NCBI GenBank assembly: GCA_036489395.1
Contig: DASXFW010000311.1
Span: 1 to 5,023 of the forward strand
Reading direction: 5' to 3'
DNA length: 5,023 nucleotides
Origin: JASHVB01 sp036489395
GTDB taxonomy: Bacteria > Pseudomonadota > Alphaproteobacteria > Acetobacterales > Acetobacteraceae
This document shows, one piece after another, positions 1 through 4,942 of the stretch. Positions within the stretch are counted from its first letter, which is position 1. The number at the start of each line of letters is the position of its first letter. A model generated the notes under the pieces. It had not been told where the DNA came from and ran no database searches. It was given only the letters and a program-made list of their open reading frames with translations. The position numbers and the translations under genes were made by a program.

Positions 1-200
1 CTTTCCACATCCTTCCTGGTCAGGCCAGCCGCGAGTCGATGTTCCTCCCGCTGGCAAACCGCTTCGTATTCGAGCAACAGGGGCGTGCTGAGCAACAGCG
101 TGGCTCGGCCCCGCCTGAGCGCCCGTAGCAATGCTGCCGACACGCCGCGCGGACTTCGCAGCCCCGCAACGATGACATCGGTGTCCAGCACCAGTCTCAT
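1..200 (-). CDS. PIN-domain toxin, N-terminal part (runs off the left edge)
   Basis: Partial gene: 66 codons are visible and the C-terminal half lies outside the window. The product begins MRLVLDTDVIVAGLRSPRG, the hallmark opening of the 'putative toxin component, PIN family' group, which normally starts with LDTNV. PIN proteins are Mg2+-dependent ribonucleases, and the first catalytic acid is Asp6. The second position of the usual DTN motif is Asp (DTD) here. A later acidic residue in LLLEYEAVC (Glu44 or Glu46) fits the second conserved acid. Family members are usually about 140 residues, so roughly half is shown. The start at 198-200 is chosen because it places the first beta strand right at the N-terminus. 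No clear Shine-Dalgarno sequence precedes it, so translation may be leaderless or weak. No cognate antitoxin is seen directly upstream on the same strand; it may lie downstream outside the window or be lost. The family call is strong; activity is unproven. Confidence 0.82.
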   Translation of the reverse strand, partial: MRLVLDTDVIVAGLRSPRGVSAALLRALRRGRATLLLSTPLLLEYEAVCQREEHRLAAGLTRKDVE

Positions 201-216
201 ATCAAATATGATATCA
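199..216. promoter_or_regulatory. AT-rich palindromic operator/promoter candidate at the PIN gene start
   Basis: ATATCA (199-204) and TGATAT (209-214) form an inverted repeat with a 4-base spacer. TGATATCA (209-216) is itself a perfect palindrome. Read on the minus strand, two near-identical octamers (TGATATCA and TGATATGA) lie 12 bp apart, with TATT between them. The block is strikingly AT-rich for this window and overlaps the PIN start codon. That is where an autoregulating antitoxin, or a -10 region, would be expected. It also lies between the PIN gene and a possible divergent ORF starting at 253. Function is inferred. Confidence 0.5.
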
Positions 217-252
217 CGTCACATACGATGTTGCAGCCTGGGAGATCCACTC

Positions 253-444
253 GTGACGGATGCCTGGAACGAATCCGCGCCGGTGAGGAGACGAAGAGCC
301 GAAACTGAGCATCGAAACTACGGGCCGCCTCTCGTCCTGACTTATGACAAGGTCGCCGACAGATTTATGCGGGTACAGTACGACCCAAATTTCGGCCGGA
401 ACCGCGAGCCCGGGCTGCTGGAGAAGCGCGACCTGTTGGACTGA
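253..444 (+). CDS. Possible small hypothetical protein (63 aa), divergent from the PIN gene
   Basis: A GTG codon at 253-255 is preceded by GGGAGA (240-245) at a good Shine-Dalgarno distance. It opens a 63-codon frame ending in TGA at 442-444. The product is charged and soluble, with no membrane segment. Its second half (about residues 28-63, with LVLTYDKVADRFMRVQYD) has the mix of hydrophobic, aromatic and acidic residues expected of a real protein. I do not recognise a family. The tail overlaps the open frame that continues from the higA relic on the opposite strand, so one of the two is probably not coding. It could share the AT-rich control region at 199-216 with the PIN gene. It may equally be a chance frame. 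Confidence 0.33.
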   Translation: MTDAWNESAPVRRRRAETEHRNYGPPLVLTYDKVADRFMRVQYDPNFGRNREPGLLEKRDLLD

Positions 445-592
445 CGGAACACCGATACGCCTGCACCAGCACATCCGCCGGCGGATCGAGCAGCGGCCCC
501 AGTGCCCCGATCATCGGCAGCGTCAGCGCGCGCCGCTTGTTGAGCACTCCCGCCACCCGTGCCCGGCTGCCGATCGCCGGCGCCAGGTCGCG
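365..592 (-). pseudogene. higA: higA antitoxin relic, C-terminal HTH segment only
   Basis: The minus-strand frame from 592 reads RDLAPAIGSRARVAGVLN, then KRRALTLPMI and PPADVLVQAY. This is the characteristic C-terminal helix-turn-helix of HigA antitoxins, which bind operator DNA and neutralise the HigB mRNA interferase. Residues upstream in this frame do not match HigA. A partial match (ADFLEMHG) sits in another frame at about 608-640, separated by extra bases, so a frameshift or small insertion is likely. The HigB-contacting N-terminal part is not seen. Homology stops near 456; beyond it the frame runs on about 30 codons to a TAA at 365-367, past the usual HigA end. The segment 456-592 aligns without gaps to 2517-2653 at about 75% DNA identity. 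Most likely a dead fragment; there is no higB next to it. Confidence 0.68.
456..592. repeat. Direct repeat copy 1 (higA 3' end); copy 2 at 2517-2653
   Basis: A base-by-base, ungapped alignment of 456-592 with 2517-2653 gives about 103 matches in 137 positions. Both copies lie in the same orientation and encode the HigA HTH on the minus strand. They flank the 512-codon gene. The divergence suggests paralogous antitoxin genes or an old duplication rather than a recent one. Confidence 0.75.
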
Positions 593-595
593 CCA

Positions 596-883
596 TGATC
601 CGGCCCATGGCGCCGCCATGCATTTCCAGAAAATCCGCAGCCTCGTGCAATGCCTGACCCGCCGCGTGCTGTGGACCGCGGCCTGTGCGCGGAAATGCCA
701 CACCACAACGACCGCATTGGGATGTCCCTTCAGTGCCGCAATCGTGCCCGTAGGCCGCATTCCGAACGCCCCGCGCCATTCGCCCGGCTGCCATCGGACC
801 CACCCGCGATGACCGTCCGGCAAACGAGGCGCCGCCCGATAGCAGAAACGTGTGCAGCCTCCCGGCCCCGACGCGTCTATCCC
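596..883. other. Stretch with no recognised gene
   Basis: About 290 bases without a supportable gene. The minus strand stays open from about 823 into the higA relic. Its translation (for example GTIAALKGHPNAVVVVWHF near 670-730) does not match HigB, HigA or any family I recognise. The plus strand is also open, as a 5' extension of the 512-codon gene, but it has no ribosome binding site and reads Arg/Pro-rich like an out-of-frame shadow. It may hold the decayed 5' part of the toxin-antitoxin locus whose antitoxin end survives at 456-592. Confidence 0.5.
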
Positions 884-906
884 TTGACGGATTGTTTACC
901 TCTCCC

Positions 907-930
907 GGCCACGAAGGCCGTATCGTGGCC
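907..930. promoter_or_regulatory. Perfect 8-bp inverted repeat before the 512-aa gene
   Basis: GGCCACGA (907-914) and TCGTGGCC (923-930) are exact reverse complements separated by 8 bp. The element ends 3 bp before the AGGAG ribosome binding site (934-938) of the gene at 947. It could be an operator for a dimeric regulator or an mRNA hairpin that occludes or stabilises the ribosome entry site. A TTGACG hexamer at 884-889 upstream resembles a -35 box, but no convincing -10 follows at the right distance. Confidence 0.5.
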
Positions 931-946
931 CGCAGGAGCGCATTGC

Positions 947-2485
947 ATGACGGCTGACTTCCCCGATCCGCCTCGCGCCGGCGAGCCCGCCCCAGCCAAC
1001 CCGGACGGCGCGCGCCAGCCGATCCTCCAGGTGGAAGCCGACATCGCCGCCGCCAACGGCATGGAAGCCGCCCGCGAGGTTCTGCTGCGGTGGCTGGAAT
1101 CCCGTTCCGCCGGCGGCCTGCCGCAAGGCGCCTGGCAGGGCGAACCCTTCACCCTCGCCACCCCGGAAGGCCGCACCGCCGACATCGTCTCCCGCGCCGA
1201 CCCACCCCTGTGGGCCGCGCTGCTGACCGAGCCGGCCGGCACGCCGGACGGCCCATGCTGGACCGCCGAAGCGTCCGTCTCCTACGCCGGCGACCGCGGC
1301 CGGCTGGCCGTGCGCCTCGGCTGCACCGGCCCGGCCGGCCAGGTCGTTCCCGCGGTCCCCGGCTTCATCCGCACGCTGATGCGCGACGTCGGCCTGCACC
1401 GCAACGGACGCATCCTGTCGGCCGCCCCCACCGACATCGACACCGAGGAAAAACTCGACGACCTGATCGCGCTGATCGAGGACCGCCGCCGCGACCTCCC
1501 CGTGATTGTCATCTCCGGATCCGCCCCCAACGCACCCTGGCCGCTGGACGCCGCCGACCTGGCGCGCCGCATCGCCTGCCTGGCCTGGGTCTATCGCCTG
1601 CCGTTCGAGCTGGCCTTCGGCCTGTCCGACGCCTTCACCAAGCGCTGGTCGGTGTTCCAGGGCGCCACGCGGCTCTACCGCCCCGGCTTCGATCGCGAGA
1701 CGCAGACGCCGTTCGATCATCCCCTGCTGCTGCCGCGCCGCCCGCTGGACCCGGATGACGACGATGCCGTCGATACGCTGTGCGGCGAGGTGGTGCGCGC
1801 CAGCATCGCCGCCCCCGGCATCTACCGCCGCCTGCCACGGTTCGAGACGCTGGCCGCCGCCTGCGCACCACCCCCGCGCGAGGCTCCAGCGCCGGAGCCT
1901 CGGGTCGAACCCCTGACCGCTGTCCTCCCCCAGGCTCCCGCGCCTGCCACCGACGCGGCCGATGATGCACCCCCAGCCGGCGCACCCCCAGCGGGCGCAC
2001 CCCGAGACGATGCGCCCACGGACGACGCGCAAGCTGCGCCCGACACCAGGCCGGCACGTTACCAGGACCTGCCGAAATGGGCGGCCGCGGCGTTCGCAGA
2101 CCGCCTGGTGCTGTCCGTCAAAGCGCAGCGCGCGGCGCGGACCAGCGCCTATCGCGACATCGGCACAGTGTGCGACGCGCTGGAGCTGCTGGCGCAGCAC
2201 TACGTGGACATGCGCCGCAACGGTGGGCGCGAGGTGTTCGAGCAATCGTTGAAGACGTTACGGCTGAAGGACGAGTCGGTCGCGGCGAATCCGGACCGCT
2301 TGCGCAAGGACCCGCAATACTGGTGCCGGCTCGATGGCCGGCCGGTGTTCATCGATCGGCATCTCAAGAAAGGCACCAGCCGCGAGCCGCGCGACTGCCT
2401 GCGGATTTACTATGCGTGGGACGAGGACACGCGAAGGGTCGTCGTGGGACACCTGACCACGCATCTGGATTCGGAAATAACCTGA
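947..2485 (+). CDS. Uncharacterised two-domain protein (512 aa), accessory gene
   Basis: The ATG at 947 is chosen because AGGAG lies 8 bp upstream (934-938). The frame is open further upstream, but Arg/Pro-rich and without a ribosome binding site. The protein appears soluble, with no signal peptide or membrane segment. Residues about 25-300 form a globular region with a strand-like LPVIVISGS (184-192), a helix DAADLARRIACLAWVYRLP (201-219) and a motif KRWSVFQGATRLYRPGFD (232-249) followed by DHPLLLPRR. Residues about 305-370 are an Ala/Pro/Asp-rich linker. Residues about 371-512 form a second domain: a helical part, then a beta-rich tail with HLKKG (472-476), LRIYYAWDED (485-494) and VVVGHLTTHLD (498-508). 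No catalytic motif of a named family is evident. From memory, both halves resemble unnamed proteins in accessory loci. The compact C-terminal beta tail could be an RelE-like or other small effector or binding fold, which is inference. The gene lies between two higA relics and ends 3 bp before the second one's stop. Confidence 0.85.
   Translation: MTADFPDPPRAGEPAPANPDGARQPILQVEADIAAANGMEAAREVLLRWLESRSAGGLPQGAWQGEPFTLATPEGRTADIVSRADPPLWAALLTEPAGTPDGPCWTAEASVSYAGDRGRLAVRLGCTGPAGQVVPAVPGFIRTLMRDVGLHRNGRILSAAPTDIDTEEKLDDLIALIEDRRRDLPVIVISGSAPNAPWPLDAADLARRIACLAWVYRLPFELAFGLSDAFTKRWSVFQGATRLYRPGFDRETQTPFDHPLLLPRRPLDPDDDDAVDTLCGEVVRASIAAPGIYRRLPRFETLAAACAPPPREAPAPEPRVEPLTAVLPQAPAPATDAADDAPPAGAPPAGAPRDDAPTDDAQAAPDTRPARYQDLPKWAAAAFADRLVLSVKAQRAARTSAYRDIGTVCDALELLAQHYVDMRRNGGREVFEQSLKTLRLKDESVAANPDRLRKDPQYWCRLDGRPVFIDRHLKKGTSREPRDCLRIYYAWDEDTRRVVVGHLTTHLDSEIT
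1967..2011 (+). repeat. 15-bp tandem repeat in the linker of the 512-aa protein
   Basis: Three consecutive 15-bp units begin GCACCCC (1967-1981, 1982-1996, 1997-2011). The first two differ at one base and the third is diverged in its second half. They encode APPAG, APPAG and APRDD, part of a disordered Ala/Pro/Asp-rich linker, and are probably prone to length change. Confidence 0.8.
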
Positions 2486-2488
2486 CGG

Positions 2489-2767
2489 TCAGACCTGCGC
2501 GTTATGGTGCAGCTTGTATGGCTGCACCAGCACATCGGCGGGGAGATCGAGCACCCGGGTCAGTGCGCGGATCATGGGGAGCGTCAAGGCGCACCGCCGG
2601 TTGAGTATCTCCGCCACTCTCTCCCGACCGCCGATCGCCGATTCCAGATCGCGCCGCGAGAGCCCCTTCTGCTCCATCATGAATTCGATGGCCGCGATCG
2701 GATCGGGCGGGTCGATCGGCGCATGCCGTGCCTCCCACGCCTCGACCCGTGTCGTCAGCACGTCCAT
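2489..2767 (-). pseudogene. higA: higA antitoxin, 5'-truncated (C-terminal 92 codons kept)
   Basis: The frame reads MDVLTTRVEAWEARHAPIDP and then PDPIAAIEFMMEQKGLSRRD, RERVAEILNRRCALTLPMI and LPADVLVQ. This is a clear HigA family sequence: the DPIEAI-type segment followed by an intact helix-turn-helix that binds the higBA operator. Full-length HigA is about 125-140 residues. Here roughly the first 40, which help neutralise HigB, are missing, and the preserved part begins exactly where higB sequence ends. An in-frame ATG at 2765-2767 could start a 92-aa protein, but it has no good ribosome binding site. The HTH could still bind DNA if expressed. The TGA (2489-2491) faces the plus-strand gene's stop at 2483-2485 across 3 bp. 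Confidence 0.85.
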
Positions 2768-2930
2768 CCCGCAGGATATCCGCGCTGTTGAACATCCGCG
2801 TGATTGCCGGCGGGTTGCGCCAATCCGCCGAACGTACCACCTTGACCCACGCGCGCAGCGGTTGCTCTGCATCGCGATGCGCCGGCTGATTCCGGAACGC
2901 TTTCAGCCGGCCAACCGGGATGATGCACAT
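2760..2930 (-). pseudogene. higB: higB mRNA interferase, 3'-truncated (N-terminal 57 codons)
   Basis: From ATG 2928-2930 the frame reads MCIIPVGRLKAFRNQPAHRD and then AEQPLRAWVKVVRSADWRNP and FNSADILRDGR. This matches the N-terminal half of HigB toxins of the HigB_toxin type (HPDAE..LRAW...V..A.W..P and F.SAD...GR). HigB is a ribosome-dependent mRNA interferase of about 100 residues. The expected second half (VFNI.GNKYRL and the terminal H.EYD motif), which carries the later beta strands and active-site residues, is absent. The reading frame runs straight into higA DNA in the wrong frame and stays open to about 2502, so a roughly 142-aa chimera could be made, but it should not be an active toxin. 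The ATG start is chosen by alignment to the family start; only a distant GGGAG (2946-2951) precedes it. Confidence 0.82.
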
Positions 2931-2952
2931 GGAAACCAGTTGCACGCTCCCA

Positions 2953-2966
2953 AGGTGAGCGCACCT
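2953..2966. promoter_or_regulatory. Palindromic operator candidate between higB relic and VOC gene
   Basis: AGGTGAGCGCACCT is a near-perfect 14-bp palindrome: arms AGGTG and CACCT, a self-complementary GC centre and one mismatched pair. It lies in the 57-bp gap between the divergent higB and VOC starts, where a HigA repressor site would be expected. It could instead act on the VOC gene. Binding is inferred. Confidence 0.4.
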
Positions 2967-2987
2967 GGATTGTGAAGGACCAACTTG

Positions 2988-3410
2988 ATGACCGCGCTTC
3001 CGCGGATCAGCGGTGTGCTGGAGACCTCGCTCTACGTCGAGGATCTTGAACGTTCGCGCGAATTCTATCGGCGCGTCTTCGGCTTCGAGCAATTCATGTG
3101 CGACGGCCGCATGTGCGCGCTCGGCGTACCGGGCGAACAGGTGCTGCTGTTGTTTCGCCACGGTGCGACCGACGAGCCGGCGCCCGCGCCCGACGGCTTC
3201 ATCCCGCCGCACCACGGGCGTGGCGCGCTGCATCTCTGCTTCGCGATTCCGTTCGGCGAGCTCGCGGCGTGGGAAGCGCATCTCGCCCGCAACGACGTCG
3301 AGATCGAAAGCCGCCTGCACTGGCCGCGCGGCGGCACCAGCCTGTATTTCCGCGATCCCGACCGACACTCGCTGGAGGTCGCCACGCCGGGGCTCTGGCC
3401 GAACAGGTGA
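2988..3410 (+). CDS. VOC family protein (glyoxalase/bleomycin resistance/dioxygenase fold)
   Basis: A 140-residue single VOC unit of two beta-alpha-beta-beta-beta modules. The N-terminal module has LETSLYVEDLERSREFYRR (11-29) followed by FGFE. The C-terminal module has ALHLCFAIP (80-88), then WPRGGTSLYFRDPDRHSLE (112-130) and ATPGLW. Likely metal ligands are Glu12, His82 and Glu130, in the spacing usual for the superfamily; most relatives have His in place of Glu12. VOC enzymes use a divalent metal for lyase, isomerase, dioxygenase or thiol-transfer reactions; the substrate cannot be read from sequence. The start is ATG 2988 with GAAGGA (2974-2979) 8 bp upstream, rather than the in-frame TTG at 2985. 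The protein lacks the vicinal cysteine pair of ArsI C-As lyases. It is divergent from the higB relic and co-directional with the permease gene 129 bp downstream. Confidence 0.9.
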   Translation: MTALPRISGVLETSLYVEDLERSREFYRRVFGFEQFMCDGRMCALGVPGEQVLLLFRHGATDEPAPAPDGFIPPHHGRGALHLCFAIPFGELAAWEAHLARNDVEIESRLHWPRGGTSLYFRDPDRHSLEVATPGLWPNR

Positions 3411-3431
3411 GGCAATGCGGCGATTCGATTT

Positions 3432-3532
3432 CTCCCCCTCCCCTTGTCGGAGGGGGATGGGGGGAGGGGTGCGGCCAGCCACGGTCCGTCGATGGAAGCA
3501 CCCCTCCCCCCGCCCCCCTCCCTCAAGGGAAG
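3432..3532. repeat. Inverted pair of a 37-bp GC-rich dispersed repeat (units A and B)
   Basis: Unit A (3434-3470, +) and unit B (3500-3532, -) are copies of the same element as unit C (4943-4979). A and C match at 33 of 37 positions; B and C match at 30 of 33. Because A and B face each other, GGGGGGAGGGGTGC (3459-3472) pairs perfectly with 3498-3511 across a 25-nt loop. Unit A alone also folds: CCCCCTCC (3434-3441) with GGAGGGGG (3449-3456). This looks like an intergenic repeat of the REP/BIME kind. It fills most of the gap between the VOC and permease genes and could attenuate transcription or stabilise mRNA. Confidence 0.85.
3525..3532 (+). promoter_or_regulatory. Permease ribosome binding site formed by the repeat end
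   Basis: AAGGGAAG, the only plausible Shine-Dalgarno sequence for the permease ATG at 3540, is the terminal part of repeat unit B read on the plus strand. The corresponding bases of unit C on its complement read AAGGGGAGG. Translation initiation therefore depends on repeat sequence that can also pair with unit A. Confidence 0.6.
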
Positions 3533-3539
3533 CGTCGTG

Positions 3540-4853
3540 ATGCGCGGCACGCTCAGCCTCCTCGCGATCGGCGTCCTGCTGGTGCTCGCCATCGCCGCGG
3601 CGTTCGCGCCGCTGCTGATGCCCACACACGACGGCACCACGCTGCGCATCGCCGTCGCGGCGATCTTCGCGGCCAGCTACCTCGCGCTGGCAATCGGTAA
3701 AGTCCCCGGCCTGACCATCGACCGAGCCGGCGTCGCGCTGGTCGGTGCCTGCCTGATGGTCGCATCCGGAGCGATGCCGCTCGACGCCGCCTACAAGGCC
3801 ATCGACTTCGGCACCATCACGCTGCTGCTCGGCATGATGATCGTCGTCGCCAACCTTCGCCTATCCGGCTTCTTCGCGCTCGCCAACGCCTGGGTGGCGC
3901 GCCACGCCCGCCGGCCGCTGCTGCTGCTGATCGCCATCGTCGCAGTCTCCGGCTTGTTCTCTGCCTTCCTGGTCAACGACGCAATCTGCCTGGTGATGGC
4001 GCCGCTGGTTGTTGAACTTACCGTCGGACTGCGCCGCAATCCGGTGCCGTACTTGCTCGGCGTGGCGATGGCATCGAACGTCGGATCCGTCGCGACGATC
4101 ACCGGCAATCCGCAGAACATCATGATCGGCAGCGTCTCGCGCATTCCTTACGCAAGCTTCGCCGGCGCGCTGACACCCGTGGCGCTGATCGGCCTGGTGC
4201 TGACCGTGCTGCTGATCGTGCTGCTGCACCGAACCGAATTCCGCGGCAACGAGACCCTGTCGCCACACCTGCCGCGCATCCGCGCCAACCGCTTCCTCGT
4301 GCTGCGTTCGCTCGGCGCCACCGCGATCGTTGTGGCACTGTTCTTTGCCGGCCAGCCGCCTGCCAAGGCCGCGATCATCATCGGCGCGCTTCTGCTGCTC
4401 ACCCGCCGCGTCAAGAGCGCGCGCGTCTATGCCGAGATCGACTGGTCCCTGCTGCTCATGTTTACCGGCTTGTTCATTCTCGTCGCCGCGGCAGAACATG
4501 TGCTGCTGACTCCGGACATGGTGCGTCAGGTCGGCACGCTGCATCTGGATTCGGTGCCGATCCTGGCGGCGGTCACCGCGGTGCTGTCGAACCTGGTCAG
4601 CAACGTGCCGGCGGTGCTGCTGTTGAAGCCGTTCGTCGTGTCGCTGCCCGATCAATCGACGGCGTGGCTGACCGTCGCGATGGCCTCGACGCTGGCGGGC
4701 AATTTCACCGTGCTCGGCTCGATCGCCAATCTGATCGTGGTGGAGCAAGCCGCACGGCGCGGCGTGCGTATCGGCTTCGGCGACTATTTCCGCGTCGGCG
4801 CGCCTCTTACCGTGCTGACGATCGTGATCGGCACGTTGTGGCTGATGCGGTAA
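3540..4853 (+). CDS. ArsB/NhaD/SLC13-superfamily inner-membrane permease (YbiR-like)
   Basis: A 437-residue, very hydrophobic protein with about 11-12 membrane segments, among them residues about 5-26, 36-54, 64-78, 90-105, 126-146, 148-163, 209-229, 257-272, 276-290, 303-319, 339-362, 376-402 and 420-435. Signature segments are LVNDAICLVMAPLV (145-158), ASNVGSVATITGNPQNIMIG (178-197), SNLVSNVPAVLLLKPF (350-365) and ASTLAGNFTVLGSIANLIVV (382-401). The paired ND/GNPQN and SNVP/AGN-GS-AN halves are the inverted-repeat substrate and ion-binding elements of the ion transporter superfamily that includes ArsB, NhaD and CitMHS. The substrate is not decided by sequence: arsenite, other anions and Na+/H+ exchange are all possible, and no ars genes are nearby. 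ATG 3540 is chosen because it starts the first TM at residue 5 and has AAGGGAAG (3525-3532) 7 bp upstream. GTG 3537, directly before it, is an alternative. The upstream in-frame extension is just translated repeat. Confidence 0.88.
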   Translation: MRGTLSLLAIGVLLVLAIAAAFAPLLMPTHDGTTLRIAVAAIFAASYLALAIGKVPGLTIDRAGVALVGACLMVASGAMPLDAAYKAIDFGTITLLLGMMIVVANLRLSGFFALANAWVARHARRPLLLLIAIVAVSGLFSAFLVNDAICLVMAPLVVELTVGLRRNPVPYLLGVAMASNVGSVATITGNPQNIMIGSVSRIPYASFAGALTPVALIGLVLTVLLIVLLHRTEFRGNETLSPHLPRIRANRFLVLRSLGATAIVVALFFAGQPPAKAAIIIGALLLLTRRVKSARVYAEIDWSLLLMFTGLFILVAAAEHVLLTPDMVRQVGTLHLDSVPILAAVTAVLSNLVSNVPAVLLLKPFVVSLPDQSTAWLTVAMASTLAGNFTVLGSIANLIVVEQAARRGVRIGFGDYFRVGAPLTVLTIVIGTLWLMR

Positions 4854-4885
4854 TACGCGCACCCCCTGTCATTGCGAGTTGCCAC

Positions 4886-4899
4886 CGGCCGATCGGCCG
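4886..4899. repeat. Perfect 14-bp palindrome downstream of the permease gene
   Basis: CGGCCGATCGGCCG is identical to its reverse complement and starts 33 bp after the permease stop codon. It has no loop, so it suits a dimeric protein site better than a terminator. No T-tract follows. Confidence 0.6.
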
Positions 4900-4942
4900 A
4901 CCCGCCCTGGATGAAACGGCCTTGATGCTAGCCCAGGGCGTC

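Noticed and set aside
884..912. Sigma-70 promoter from TTGACG at 884-889
   Set aside because: The position 17 bp downstream reads GGCCAC, nothing like a -10 box. It is noted only as a possible -35.
650..946. 99-codon upstream extension of the 512-aa gene
   Set aside because: It is open but Arg/Pro-rich and has no ribosome binding site at its ATG, while AGGAG precedes the ATG at 947 at ideal spacing.
896..2245. 449-codon minus-strand open frame
   Set aside because: It is antisense to the 512-aa gene. Its Gly/Arg/Gln-rich composition is typical of a shadow frame in GC-rich DNA, and it has no recognisable domain.
3444..3539. N-terminal extension of the permease
   Set aside because: The extra 32 codons are translated repeat sequence (Gly/Pro-rich), and the true first membrane segment follows ATG 3540.
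2461..4554. 14-bp exact repeat GCATCTGGATTCGG at 2461-2474 and 4541-4554
   Set aside because: Both lie inside coding sequence and encode the same HLDS tetrapeptide in unrelated proteins. Nothing else around them matches, so chance is the simplest explanation.
2988..4853. Arsenic resistance operon (ArsI-like VOC plus ArsB)
   Set aside because: The VOC protein lacks the vicinal cysteines of ArsI C-As lyases. There is no arsR, arsC or arsH in view, and the permease matches the broader ArsB/SLC13 superfamily rather than ArsB specifically.
3861..4862. 333-codon minus-strand open frame
   Set aside because: It is antisense to the permease, whose translation carries clear membrane segments and family motifs. 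The antisense product is an Arg/Gln/Asp/His-rich shadow.
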